This document shows positions 15,447-23,479 of a stretch of 64,000 bases of DNA, in pieces. Both the position numbers and the translations under genes were made by a program. The notes beneath the pieces were generated by a model. That model saw only the letters and a program-made list of their open reading frames with translations. It ran no database searches and was not told the DNA's origin. Each line of letters begins with the position of its first letter. Within the stretch, counting starts at the first letter, position 1. Where the stretch lies: NCBI GenBank assembly GCA_963825765.1, contig CAWGUU010000004.1, forward strand, positions 248,001 to 312,000, given 5' to 3'. The DNA is from CAWGUU01 sp963825765. GTDB lineage: Bacteria; Actinomycetota; Acidimicrobiia; Acidimicrobiales; AC-14.

Positions 15447-16796
15447 GTGCTGCGCCTCCACGACACGGCATTGGGCCGCCTGGCCGAGGTCGAGCCCCGG
15501 GAGCCGGGCAAGGTTTCCATGTACGTGTGCGGGCCGACCGTCTACGACCTGCCCCACGTCGGCCACGGACGGTTCGTCCTCGTCTTCGACGTGCTGCGCC
15601 GCTACCTCGAGTGGTGCGGCAACGAGGTCGTCTACGTGTCCAACATCACCGACATCGACGACAAGATCATCAAGCGGGCCAACGAGGAGGGGCGTCCCAT
15701 GGAGGACGTCACGGCCGAGTTCGAGGCGGCCTGGTACGACGCCGTCGACCGGCTGGGCGTGAAGCGCCCTACTCACGACCCCCACGCCACCGCCTACGTC
15801 GAGCAGATGGTGGCCTTCGTCGACGGGCTGGTGACGGCGGGCAAGGCCTACGAGACCGCCGACGGCATCTACCTGTCGGTGGACGGTGTGCCTGGCTACG
15901 GCCTCCTGAAACACCAGTCCCTCGACTCCCTACGGGCCGGCGACCCGTTCGGCGCCGAGGAGAAGCGGTCGCCGCTCGACTTCGTCCTGTGGAAGAAGGC
16001 CAAGCCGGGCGAGCCGTCGTGGCCCTCGCCGTGGGGCCCGGGACGGCCGGGGTGGCACACCGAGTGCGTGGTGATGTCGCTCGACCTGCTCGGGGAGGGA
16101 TTCGACCTCCACGGCGGTGGGCAGGACCTCGTCTTCCCCCACCACGAGAACGAGCGGGCCCAGGCGGTGGCCGCCGGCCGGGAGTTCGCCCGCCGGTGGG
16201 CCCACAACGGCTTCGTCGAGGTCGGCGGCGAGAAGATGTCGAAGTCGCTCGGAAACTTCACGACGCTCACCGAGCTGCTGGACACCAACGAGCCACGGGC
16301 CGTCCGGCTGCTTCTTCTGCAGTCGCACTACCGGGCACCGGTCGAGGTCACCCCGTCGAGCATGGAGCACGCCTCCCAGACGCTCCGAGGCCTGGACGAG
16401 CTCGCCCGCCGCACCGCGGGACTGGAAGCCGCCGAGCCCGACCCTGAGGCGATTGAGGCGTTTCGGCAGGCCATGGACGACGACATGGCCACGCCCGCCG
16501 TCGTCGCCCTCCTGTCCTCCCTGCGCCGCCGAGCCAACACCTCGCTCGACGACGGCAACGAGGCCGCGGCCGCCCCCCTCGCCGCCGCCGTGCGGGAGAT
16601 CGCCGGGGCCGTCGGGCTGGTGCTGGGCGGCGAGGACGAGGCCGAGATCCCGCCCGACGTGGCCGAGCTCGTGCGCCGGCGCGACGAGGCCCGGGCGGCG
16701 AGGGATTTCGCCGCCGCCGACGCCCTGCGCGACGAGCTCGTGGCTCTGGGATGGGTCGTCGAGGACACGCCCGGTGGCACCAAAATCCACCGGTGA
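15447..16796 (+). CDS. cysS: Cysteine--tRNA ligase
   Basis: 449 residues from GTG 15447 (VLRLHDTALG). Signatures are the zinc/HIGH region MYVCGPTVYDLPHVGHGR, VSNITDIDDKIIKRA, the zinc-binding segment GWHTECVVMS...DLHGGGQDLVFPHHENE, and GEKMSKSLGNF. Length and the C-terminal DALRDELVALGW helix match CysS rather than the shorter mycothiol enzyme MshC. The GTG has no Shine-Dalgarno but stands 6 nt after TACGGT, so it is probably leaderless. An upstream in-frame ATG (15417) would run into valS and is unlikely. Confidence 0.95.
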   Translation: MLRLHDTALGRLAEVEPREPGKVSMYVCGPTVYDLPHVGHGRFVLVFDVLRRYLEWCGNEVVYVSNITDIDDKIIKRANEEGRPMEDVTAEFEAAWYDAVDRLGVKRPTHDPHATAYVEQMVAFVDGLVTAGKAYETADGIYLSVDGVPGYGLLKHQSLDSLRAGDPFGAEEKRSPLDFVLWKKAKPGEPSWPSPWGPGRPGWHTECVVMSLDLLGEGFDLHGGGQDLVFPHHENERAQAVAAGREFARRWAHNGFVEVGGEKMSKSLGNFTTLTELLDTNEPRAVRLLLLQSHYRAPVEVTPSSMEHASQTLRGLDELARRTAGLEAAEPDPEAIEAFRQAMDDDMATPAVVALLSSLRRRANTSLDDGNEAAAAPLAAAVREIAGAVGLVLGGEDEAEIPPDVAELVRRRDEARAARDFAAADALRDELVALGWVVEDTPGGTKIHR

Positions 16797-16913
16797 CGCG
16801 GACGCACTTGCCTGCTAGCGTTTTTCCCTGAGGGAATTGACTTCTGCACGGCACCATCGCACGGCTGGCAGTCCCCTCGCTCTATAGGAACTGACAGAAG
16901 GGGGATCGCCACC

Positions 16914-17114
16914 GTGGCGACCGGCACCGTCAAATGGTTCAATGCCGACAAGGGCTTCGGCTTCATTTCCCAGGCCGATGGGGCGGACGTATTCGTGCAC
17001 TTCAGCGCCATTCAGAAAACGGGCTATCGCTCGCTCGACGAAGGCGAGCAGGTCGAGTTCGAGGTCCAGCAGGGGCCGAAGGGACTGCAGGCGGCAAACG
17101 TCAAGTCGCTGTAA
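16914..17114 (+). CDS. Cold-shock protein, CspA family
   Basis: 66 residues from GTG 16914, with AAGGGGG about 8 nt upstream. An OB-fold nucleic-acid chaperone with RNP1 (KGFGFI) and RNP2 (VFVHFSAI) intact, beginning MATGTVKWFNADKGFG. It is the compact actinobacterial size and has a terminator directly behind. The 117-bp region before it may be transcribed as a long 5' leader, as in other csp genes; TTGACT (16837-16842) and TATAGG (about 16883) are promoter-like but not correctly spaced relative to each other. Confidence 0.95.
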   Translation: MATGTVKWFNADKGFGFISQADGADVFVHFSAIQKTGYRSLDEGEQVEFEVQQGPKGLQAANVKSL

Positions 17115-17135
17115 CCCGCCGTAGTCGTTCGAAGG

Positions 17136-17159
17136 CGCCGCCCTCCGGGGCGGCGTTTT
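17136..17159 (+). terminator. Intrinsic terminator of the cold-shock gene
   Basis: Stem CGCCGCCC / GGGCGGCG with a 4-nt loop, followed by TTTT. A classical rho-independent terminator about 20 bp after the stop codon. Confidence 0.85.
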
Positions 17160-17190
17160 CGCGTGTCGCCGCAGGTCAGGGCCTCAGGGA

Positions 17191-18306
17191 TCAGTAGACG
17201 ATCACCACCCGGGCCTGGCCACCGGTGCGCAGGTCGTCGAGCGCCTGGTTGACGCCGTCGAGGCCGACGCGGCGGGACACGAGCTCGTCGAGGCGGAGGT
17301 CGCCGGACCGGTAGCCGTCGATCAGGCGGGGGACGTCGCGCCGCACGTCGGCGGACCCGTACCAGCAGCCCTTCAGCGACCGCTCCGACATCACCAGGCC
17401 GAGCATCACCGGCAGCTCGAGCATGACGTCCATTCGGGGAATCCCGACCAGCACGATCTGGCCCCCCCGGCGGGTCATCATCACCGCCTGCTCGATCGCC
17501 TGCTTCCTGCCGATGGCCTCGAAGGCGACGTCGGCACCCCGCTGGCCGGTGAGGTCGAACACGGCGCCGACCGCGTCCTGAGCAGAGGCGTCCACGGTGG
17601 CGGTCGCTCCCAGCCGGGCCGCCAGCTCGAGGGGGCCGGGGTGGACGTCGACGGCGACGATCTGGCCGGCGCCAGCCATCCTCGCCCCTTGCACGATGTT
17701 CAGCCCCACACCGCCGCAACCCACCACGGCCACGGTGTCGCCGGGGCGGATGGATGCGGTGTTGAGGGCGGCGCCCACGCCGGTGAGGACGGCGCAGCCG
17801 AGGAGCGCGGCAAGGGTGAGGTCGAGGTCGTCCGGCACCTTGATGAGGGCGCTGGCGTCGACCACCGTCGCCTCCGCGAACGTCCCGGCGCCGAGCATCT
17901 GCTGGAGCGGGAGGCCGTTCATGCCGAACCGGGGGGTGCCGTCGAGGAGGCCGCCGGCGGCGAGCACCACGTCGGCCGCGCAGCACAGCTCGGGCTGGCC
18001 CCGTTCGCAGAAGAAGCATTCGCCGCACTGGGGGATCCACGAGATGACGACGTGGTCGCCGGGCGAGAACCCGTCGACTCCCTCGCCGACTTCCTCGACG
18101 ATGCCCGCCCCCTCGTGCCCAAGCACCGCCGGGAGGGTGATCGGCAGCGTGCCGTTCACCATCGACAGGTCGGAGTGGCAGACGCCCGACGCCACCATGC
18201 GGACGAGCACCTCGCCGGCGTGGGGCCGGTCGAGCTCGACGTCGCGCAGCTCGAGGGGCGTGTCGAGCGCGGTGAGGACGGCGGCCCCCACCTTGCTACC
18301 GGTCAT
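17191..18306 (-). CDS. Zinc-dependent alcohol dehydrogenase (MDR superfamily)
   Basis: 371 residues. An NAD(P)-dependent medium-chain dehydrogenase. Catalytic zinc ligands are in GVCHSD (Cys about 43) and GHEGAG (His about 65); the structural zinc loop CGECFFCERGQPELC has four cysteines; the cofactor motif is VVGCGGVGLN. The overall pattern is the class III-like/mycobacterial AdhD-type group, acting on primary alcohols or formaldehyde-thiol adducts; substrate is not determined by sequence. The gene stands alone between the cold-shock gene and a small membrane protein. Confidence 0.92.
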   Translation of the reverse strand: MTGSKVGAAVLTALDTPLELRDVELDRPHAGEVLVRMVASGVCHSDLSMVNGTLPITLPAVLGHEGAGIVEEVGEGVDGFSPGDHVVISWIPQCGECFFCERGQPELCCAADVVLAAGGLLDGTPRFGMNGLPLQQMLGAGTFAEATVVDASALIKVPDDLDLTLAALLGCAVLTGVGAALNTASIRPGDTVAVVGCGGVGLNIVQGARMAGAGQIVAVDVHPGPLELAARLGATATVDASAQDAVGAVFDLTGQRGADVAFEAIGRKQAIEQAVMMTRRGGQIVLVGIPRMDVMLELPVMLGLVMSERSLKGCWYGSADVRRDVPRLIDGYRSGDLRLDELVSRRVGLDGVNQALDDLRTGGQARVVIVY

Positions 18307-18340
18307 ACGGGCGGTTCTACCAGTATCGCCACCGGCCCGC

Positions 18341-18385
18341 CTGCCTACCTGCCCTGCCTACCTACCCGTCTGCCTACCTACCCGT
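18341..18385. repeat. Short tandem repeat CTGCCTACCTACCCGT
   Basis: Two perfect 16-bp copies (18354-18369, 18370-18385) with a degenerate 13-bp copy before them. It overlaps the last four codons and the stop of the 18374-18643 gene, so repeat expansion would alter that protein's C-terminus. Confidence 0.7.
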
Positions 18386-18643
18386 GTGGCGGTCCTCCCG
18401 GTCCGCGGCCCGGACGCCGTAGCCCACGATGATCGAGGGGGCCAGGAACACCGAGCCCACGCCCAGGGAGGCGACCACCACCGTCACCAGCGGCGGGGTG
18501 AAGCGGGTGGCGGCCCCCACGACGAAGGCCACGATGGCGACGGCGAACAGGCTGTACCCCACACGCTTGCCCGTCTTGGCCAGCTTGGCCATCCGGGCCC
18601 GCCGGACCCGGACGGGATCCTGTTTGGGATCGGGATCGGCCAT
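18374..18643 (-). CDS. Small membrane protein with two transmembrane helices
   Basis: 89 residues: a charged N-terminus (MADPDPKQDPVRVRRARMAK), helices VGYSLFAVAIVAFVVGAATR (about 28-47) and LVTVVVASLGVGSVFLAPSIIVGYGV (about 52-77), and a basic tail. This looks like the small actinobacterial DUF-type membrane proteins with a cytoplasmic positive N-terminus; no function known. It starts 5 bp after the glycosyltransferase stop, so the two are probably co-transcribed. Confidence 0.7.
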   Translation of the reverse strand: MADPDPKQDPVRVRRARMAKLAKTGKRVGYSLFAVAIVAFVVGAATRFTPPLVTVVVASLGVGSVFLAPSIIVGYGVRAADREDRHTGR

Positions 18644-18647
18644 TCGC

Positions 18648-19697
18648 TCACTCTGCCACTCGCTCTTGTGGCAGCAGCCAGCCTGCGGCCGTGAGGACTC
18701 GGGCCAGCCGGCGCTCGACGGCGTCGAGGGAGAAGTGGCGGCGGGCGATGGCGGCGTTGGTGTCGAGGAGGGCCCGGTCTGGTCGCGTCAGCCATTCCGC
18801 CAAGGGGCGGGCGTCGTCGGCGGGGAACCAGCGGAACCCGAAGGCGGCGATCTCGCGGGCCACCGGGTACCGGCCGATGGCGAGCGGCCGCCGGTGCAGG
18901 GCCGACTCGATGGTGGCGTTGCCGAAGCCTTCCCATGTGGACGGGAGGGCGACGGCGTCGGCGGCGGCGTAGGCGTCGGAGAGGGTGATGCCGGGCGGGG
19001 TGCCACTGATCACCGGCACACGGGCGCCGGCGAGCTGCCGGTTCAGCTCGTCGCCGTAGCCGTCCTCGGCCGGCCCGAGCAGCCAGTACGTGGCGCCCAG
19101 CCCCTCGGCCAGGGCCAGGGCGCCCGGGACGTTCTTTCTCGGGATGGCCCGAGTGGGGTGCACCAGGAGCCGCTCCCCCGGTTCGAGGCCGAGCTCGGCC
19201 CGGGTGGCGTCTCGGTCGCCGGCCGGGGGCTCGACGTCGAAGCCGTTTGGAATCGTCGTGGCCGCGATGGCGCGCTCGGCCAGCTGGTGGCGGCTCAGGT
19301 CGTTGATGGTGACGTGCCGCCACGCCGGGTCGTCGGGTGGGTAGCCGTCGAGGTGGGCCAGGTGGGGGCGCTGCCAGGCCAGGTCGTGGTGGTGGAGGAT
19401 CGCCGGCCGGCCCCGGAGTGCGGCGGCCACCGCGTCGGCCGCCCGTGGGTTGAGCGGGAGCGAGCAGAGGTTCTCGACGACGACCAGGTCGGCGTCGGCC
19501 AGGGCGACGTCGAGGTCGGCCGCGGCCGGTGGCTCGACGGCGCCCATGGCGAGCCCGGGCACGAGGCGGTCGGCCCCGTCGGCGGCGACGGTGTAGGTGT
19601 CGAAACCGATCCGCCGCATGATGCGGGCCCACTTCCCCGCCTCGACGGACACGCCGTCGGTCTCGCTGAACCGGAACGAGAGGAAGGCGACCCTCAT
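18648..19697 (-). CDS. GT4-type glycosyltransferase
   Basis: 349 residues with two Rossmann-like domains. The N-terminal domain opens MRVAFLSFRFSETDGVSVEAGKW, with a glycine-loop-like acceptor site, and contains ENLCSLPLNP and AILHHHD. The C-terminal donor domain has IPNGFD, LVHPTRAIPRKN and LPSTWEGFGNATIESAL, the E-x7-E retaining GT4 motif. It probably uses a nucleotide-sugar to glycosylate a lipid, polysaccharide or metabolite; no neighbours indicate the acceptor. Cytoplasmic or membrane-peripheral. Confidence 0.85.
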   Translation of the reverse strand: MRVAFLSFRFSETDGVSVEAGKWARIMRRIGFDTYTVAADGADRLVPGLAMGAVEPPAAADLDVALADADLVVVENLCSLPLNPRAADAVAAALRGRPAILHHHDLAWQRPHLAHLDGYPPDDPAWRHVTINDLSRHQLAERAIAATTIPNGFDVEPPAGDRDATRAELGLEPGERLLVHPTRAIPRKNVPGALALAEGLGATYWLLGPAEDGYGDELNRQLAGARVPVISGTPPGITLSDAYAAADAVALPSTWEGFGNATIESALHRRPLAIGRYPVAREIAAFGFRWFPADDARPLAEWLTRPDRALLDTNAAIARRHFSLDAVERRLARVLTAAGWLLPQERVAE

Positions 19698-19730
19698 GAG
19701 GGGCTAGGCCTCATGTGGACCTGGGCCGCA

Positions 19731-20915
19731 TCACTGGCCAGTGCCCGCCAAGGCCTTCGAGAGCGGTGACGGGAATCTCGGCAGCACTCGTGTGCCGTCG
19801 AGCCAGTCAGTCAGGCGCGCCGCTTCGTGCTCGAGGGAGCGCAGGCGCTCCGATCCGACGTCCTCGAGCATCTGCAGCTCGACCTCGCCGGCGTCGTCCT
19901 GGCGCCAGCCGCCGACGATGCGACCGTCGCACCACACCGTGGGTCCGGCGTTGCCGGCGGTGTCGAACAGCTGCGCCTTGTAGGGCCCGAGGTACCAGTC
20001 GCGCTCGGTCCATCCCATCGTGGTCGGATCCAGTGGCGGCAGGAGCGCGCCCCACGGCTCGACCGGATCTGTCGTTTCCAAGTCGTCGCCGAGGAGGTAC
20101 CCGGTCTGTCCGTCGAGATCGACCTCGACGGCGCGGAGATCCGACAGAGCCCGCCGCACGGCGGCGACGGTCGACCCGAGCCACCACTTGACGTCGGCCG
20201 CCGTGCCGGGGCCGAAGGCCCGCAGCCACAGCTCGACCAGCCTCGCAACGCCCTCGGCGTCGCGGCGCGGCGCGATCTCCTCGCCCAGCCAGGACCTCGT
20301 GGAGGCCCAGCGGGGACGCGAGCTGGTCCACCCGCCGCGGTTCGTCGCCCGCATTATCCGCCCTGCCGCCGACAGGGTGGTCAACACCCGCGGACCGACC
20401 GACATCCGCCCGCCCCAGGACTTTCCCTCCCCGTAGGCGATCGACCCCTCGAGCGAGGGGAGCTCGTTGCGCAGCTCCGACGACGTCGCCTCCCGCCCGT
20501 CGGACAGCGCCGCCAGCACCCCCTCGCCGGCCTCGGACAGCCAGCGGGCGCCGTCGCGATGCAGTCCTGCCGTCTCGACGTCGCGTATCAGCCGGCGCCG
20601 CTCGGTGTCGGCGACGCGGTTGCTGGCCCCCGCCTGAGCGAAGCTCAGCGTCTCCCGCGGAAAGACGAACAGGGTCCGGCGCATCGCCAGGTGCTTGACC
20701 AGCGACCGGTCGACGTACAGGGCGCGCTCCAGATCGCCGACCGCCATGCCGTCCACGCGCGCCCAGGCCGACAGGTAGACGGCTGCAGGATCGGTTCCGT
20801 GCAGGCAGACCATGCTCCTGGCCGCGTCCACGACATCCGCCGCCCGGGCGCCCGGCGCCAATCGGTGACGGCGTGCCAGCCGAGCCCGGCGCTCCTCGAC
20901 GTCGATCGTTCGCAC
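19731..20915 (-). CDS. Winged-helix DNA-binding protein (HTH_42, AlkZ/YcaQ superfamily)
   Basis: 394 residues from GTG 20913-20915. The order is an N-terminal helical region (RRHRLAPGARAADVVDAARSMVCLHGTDPAAVYLS), tandem winged helices, WLRAFGPGTAADVKWWLG, and a C-terminal beta region (PTVWCDGRIVGGW), as in the HTH_42 family. This superfamily includes DNA glycosylases that excise crosslinked or alkylated bases. Their catalytic QxQ/QxD motif falls where this protein has CLHGTD, lacking the first Gln. Activity is therefore uncertain and it may be a distinct subfamily. A paralogue is encoded at 54652-55716. Confidence 0.83.
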   Translation of the reverse strand: MRTIDVEERRARLARRHRLAPGARAADVVDAARSMVCLHGTDPAAVYLSAWARVDGMAVGDLERALYVDRSLVKHLAMRRTLFVFPRETLSFAQAGASNRVADTERRRLIRDVETAGLHRDGARWLSEAGEGVLAALSDGREATSSELRNELPSLEGSIAYGEGKSWGGRMSVGPRVLTTLSAAGRIMRATNRGGWTSSRPRWASTRSWLGEEIAPRRDAEGVARLVELWLRAFGPGTAADVKWWLGSTVAAVRRALSDLRAVEVDLDGQTGYLLGDDLETTDPVEPWGALLPPLDPTTMGWTERDWYLGPYKAQLFDTAGNAGPTVWCDGRIVGGWRQDDAGEVELQMLEDVGSERLRSLEHEAARLTDWLDGTRVLPRFPSPLSKALAGTGQ

Positions 20916-20946
20916 CCGGAGAGCCTGCCCCTTCCGAGAGACGCAG

Positions 20947-21402
20947 TTATCCCGGCCCGGCCGAATCCTCGGGCGCGGGTTCGCCGAACGGGTTGACGAT
21001 CACGAGGTCGTCGAACCGCCGGCCGTCCTGGAGATCCTCGGTCAGAAGCGCTCGGGCCCCGGACCGCCGAGCCGCAACCACGATGAGGGAGTCCCAGAAC
21101 GAGAGGTGATGCCGCTCCTCGAGCTCGGACGCGCCGACGACGTCGTTGACGTCCGGACGGTGGATGGGCCATGTCCCGTAGGTGGCGACGACGTCGCGGG
21201 CAATGCGTCGGGACAGCGGGCGGCCGAGCTTGCGGGTGACAGTCACGTAGAACTCCTGAAGCACCTGCGTGCTCAGCAGGCCCGTTTCGTCCTCCCACAG
21301 CGCCTGCAGCCGAGCGCGGGCGGCGTCGTGCTTGTCGCCCGCGTCCGCGTCGTACGCGTAGACGAGCACATTGGTGTCCACGAAGGTCGGCTCACCGCTC
21401 AT
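20947..21402 (-). CDS. vapC: PIN-domain toxin VapC
   Basis: 151 residues from ATG 21400-21402; an ATG three codons upstream (21411) is also possible. PIN domain with acidic residues in FVDTNVLVYAYD, EFYVT, and SFWDSLIVVAARRSGA plus LLTEDLQDG, the expected metal-binding quartet of a VapC ribonuclease. It overlaps the antitoxin gene by 11-20 bp. The pair is a standard type II module in which VapB binds VapC and represses the operon. Confidence 0.9.
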   Translation of the reverse strand: MSGEPTFVDTNVLVYAYDADAGDKHDAARARLQALWEDETGLLSTQVLQEFYVTVTRKLGRPLSRRIARDVVATYGTWPIHRPDVNDVVGASELEERHHLSFWDSLIVVAARRSGARALLTEDLQDGRRFDDLVIVNPFGEPAPEDSAGPG

Positions 21403-21625
21403 GAAGGGCATCCCGATCGGGGAGGGGCCCGCCGCCGAGGTGAAATCCCCGGTTCAGCTGGTCCAACGCGGTGGACTTCGCCCGCTGGTACGCATCGTCC
21501 TCACCGACCAGCCTGTGGATCTCGTGGGCGACGAGCTTGCTCACCGAGGTCGAACGTCTCGCGGCCAGCACCTTGGCCTTGGCAACCGTGTCCTCGTCGA
21601 GCTGGACGGTCAGATTCTGCTTCAT
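21392..21625 (-). CDS. vapB: Antitoxin VapB (ribbon-helix-helix)
   Basis: 77 residues, MKQNLTVQLDEDTVAKAKVL, then ARRSTSVSKLVAHEIHRLV. This is a ribbon-helix-helix DNA-binding domain (about 1-45), with a C-terminal tail expected to wrap VapC. The start codon has no Shine-Dalgarno but follows TACCCT by exactly 6 nt, so the mRNA is probably leaderless. That -10 overlaps the first of four operator half-sites, giving an obvious route for autorepression. Confidence 0.88.
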   Translation of the reverse strand: MKQNLTVQLDEDTVAKAKVLAARRSTSVSKLVAHEIHRLVGEDDAYQRAKSTALDQLNRGFHLGGGPLPDRDALHER

Positions 21626-21631
21626 CCAATC

Positions 21632-21670
21632 AGGGTACGTGACTCACGTGGAGCACGTGACCTACGTGGA
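21632..21670 (-). promoter_or_regulatory. vapBC promoter and 9-bp periodic operator
   Basis: Minus-strand TACCCT (21637-21632) is the -10. Behind it are four consecutive 9-bp units, each with core ACGTG (starts 21635, 21644, 21653, 21662), alternating in two forms so that an 18-bp unit is repeated. Ribbon-helix-helix antitoxins bind such closely spaced short repeats cooperatively. Confidence 0.65.
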
Positions 21671-21737
21671 CTAGAAAAAGGGGTTACGGAGACGTGCCGG
21701 GGAACGTCCATCACCCGCGCAGGTCGAGCTCCATGCC

Positions 21738-22637
21738 TCAGACGTTGGCCGGGAGGAGCCTGGCGAAGTTCTCGAAGAACATGAAGAGCACGGCGAGGAA
21801 GACGGGCGCACCCACGACGTAGGCCAGCCAGCGGCGCTTCCACAGGTTCGACAGGTACCAGGAGGCCAGGGCCACCGCCGCGGCGAGGATGCCCCAGGCG
21901 AAGGCCGGTCCGCGGGCGGCCCTGTCACCCGACAGCCCGGCCAGCTGCTCGCCGGCCACGTCCTCGCCGGCCAGCGAGGCAGGGGCGGCGGTGGTGGGCG
22001 GCGTGACGCCCTCGACCACCGGCGGGGGCTCGATCCCCGGCGACGCCAGCTTGGCCACCACGATCAGCCGCTGGGCGGCGCTGTATTTCGGGTTGCACGT
22101 CGTGAGCGTGAGCCGGTTGTCCTCGGTGTCGTCGAGCACCTCGGACGCGTCCGGCGAGACGATCATGGTCTCCGTCACCTCGTAGCGGAACAGACCCGCC
22201 GAGGTCGTGACCTCGATGGGGTCGCCGGTCTCGAGCTTGTCGAGCTCGAAGAACGGGGCGCCGTAGGTGGTGCGGTGACCGGCGATGGCGACGTTGCCCG
22301 GCTCCCCCGGCATCGGCGTGCCCGGGTAGTGGCCGGGCGCCTTCTTGAGGTCGTCGACACCGACGCCCTCCACCAGGTACTTGTCGATTCCCGCCTTCGG
22401 GATGACGATCTTCCCGAGGGCATCGCCGGGGGGAGGCGGTGCCACCGCCACGGGCGTCTCGATTGCGCCGGTGGTGGTCGGCGGCGACGTCACCCCTGTG
22501 AACTGGCTGGCGAGGGCCTTCTGCGCCCTGCTCTCGGCCAGCCCGGTGCCCCACAGCTGGTAGACGACGAAGAGCAGGATCAGCAGGCCGGCCGCGATCA
22601 GGGTCTTGCCCGTGCCCCGGACGAATCGCCGAATCAC
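21738..22637 (-). CDS. Class E-like sortase with a C-terminal membrane helix pair
   Basis: 299 residues from GTG 22635-22637, with GAGG 8 nt upstream; the frame extends to 22754 without better signals. N-terminal anchor helix KTLIAAGLLILLFVVYQLW, a Pro/Thr linker, then the sortase barrel with AIAGHRTTYGAPF (His about 121), TLTTCNPKYSAAQRLIVV (Cys about 181, Arg about 190). The TLTTC sequence is the class E/D signature of cysteine transpeptidases that attach surface proteins to the wall. A Thr/Pro/Ala-rich region and a C-terminal helix (LAYVVGAPVFLAVLFMFFENF) follow. No LPxTG/LAxTG substrate is adjacent. Confidence 0.88.
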   Translation of the reverse strand: MIRRFVRGTGKTLIAAGLLILLFVVYQLWGTGLAESRAQKALASQFTGVTSPPTTTGAIETPVAVAPPPPGDALGKIVIPKAGIDKYLVEGVGVDDLKKAPGHYPGTPMPGEPGNVAIAGHRTTYGAPFFELDKLETGDPIEVTTSAGLFRYEVTETMIVSPDASEVLDDTEDNRLTLTTCNPKYSAAQRLIVVAKLASPGIEPPPVVEGVTPPTTAAPASLAGEDVAGEQLAGLSGDRAARGPAFAWGILAAAVALASWYLSNLWKRRWLAYVVGAPVFLAVLFMFFENFARLLPANV

Positions 22638-22752
22638 CGGCAAGACCTCGTGCGCGCCAGGAAATCCTTCACCGGTCGCCCGGCGCGCCGACTCTCCGGC
22701 CGTGAGCTCATTGGGGCGCAAGATAGTGCCGCTTGGACCTTGGTTCGCGGGC

Positions 22753-22773
22753 ACCGGTACCGTGGATACCGGT
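22753..22773 (+). promoter_or_regulatory. Inverted repeat ACCGGTA-N7-TACCGGT before ccmA
   Basis: A perfect 7-bp inverted repeat directly in front of the ccmA start (22778), overlapping a TACCGT -10-like box (22758-22763) with TTGGAC 19 bp upstream. It is a candidate operator for the cytochrome c maturation operon or the divergent sortase. Confidence 0.45.
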
Positions 22774-22777
22774 CCAG

Positions 22778-23479
22778 ATGACCTTCGCTGTCCGATTCCG
22801 CTCCGTGATCTCGCTCCTCGGGCGGTTCCCCGCCCTGTCCGGCGTCGATCTCGACGTCGCTCCCGGCGAGGTGCTGCTGATACGGGGATCGAACGGCGCG
22901 GGCAAGACCACCCTGCTGCGGGCGTGCGCGGGGCTGGTCGGGATCTCGTCGGGCGAGGCCGAGGTCCTGGGCCACGACGTGCGGGCCGACCGCCGCTCGG
23001 TGCGCCGGCGCATCGGCCTCCTGGGCCACGCCGCCTTCCTGTACGACGACCTCACCGTCGCCGACAACCTGCGCTTCGCAGCCCGGGCGGCGCGGACCAC
23101 CACTGCGGCGGCGGACGAGGCGATGGCCCGTCTCGGCCTCGACGGACGCCTCCGCGACGTGCCCGCGGCCAAGCTGTCGGCAGGCCAGCGACGCCGGGTG
23201 GCCCTTGCCGCCGTCGTCGCCCGCCGGCCCGAGCTGTGGCTCCTCGACGAGCCCCACGCCGGCCTCGACGCGGGCGGCCGGGACCTGCTGGACGAGTTGG
23301 TGCGGGAGGCGGCGGCCGGTGGCGCCACCGTCCTGTTGGCGTCCCACGAGCACGAGCGGGCCGCCACCCTCGCCACCCGCACCGTCGTCATGGCCGGCGG
23401 CCAGGTCCGCGACGGCGTGTCGGCCCCGAAGCCAACCTCGAACCCGACCCCGAGCCCGGAGCCCGCCAGTGTGGCGTGA
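22778..23479 (+). CDS. ccmA: Heme exporter/cytochrome c maturation ATPase CcmA
   Basis: 233 residues. ABC ATPase of system II cytochrome c biogenesis; with CcmB and CcmC it drives release of holo-CcmE. Walker A is GSNGAGKTT, the signature KLSAGQRRRVALAA, Walker B LWLLDEPHAGLD, the H-loop ASHEHE. The signature (SAGQ) differs from canonical LSGGQ, as is common in CcmA. The C-terminus is a Pro/Thr/Ser tail. First gene of the ccm operon; overlaps ccmB by 11 bp. Confidence 0.9.
   Translation: MTFAVRFRSVISLLGRFPALSGVDLDVAPGEVLLIRGSNGAGKTTLLRACAGLVGISSGEAEVLGHDVRADRRSVRRRIGLLGHAAFLYDDLTVADNLRFAARAARTTTAAADEAMARLGLDGRLRDVPAAKLSAGQRRRVALAAVVARRPELWLLDEPHAGLDAGGRDLLDELVREAAAGGATVLLASHEHERAATLATRTVVMAGGQVRDGVSAPKPTSNPTPSPEPASVA

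Noticed and set aside
13765..15762. 665-codon open frame on the plus strand
   Set aside because: Antisense to valS and out of frame with cysS; no domain.
15447..16796. Mycothiol ligase MshC
   Set aside because: Full length (449 aa) with the complete CysS C-terminal region; MshC is shorter.
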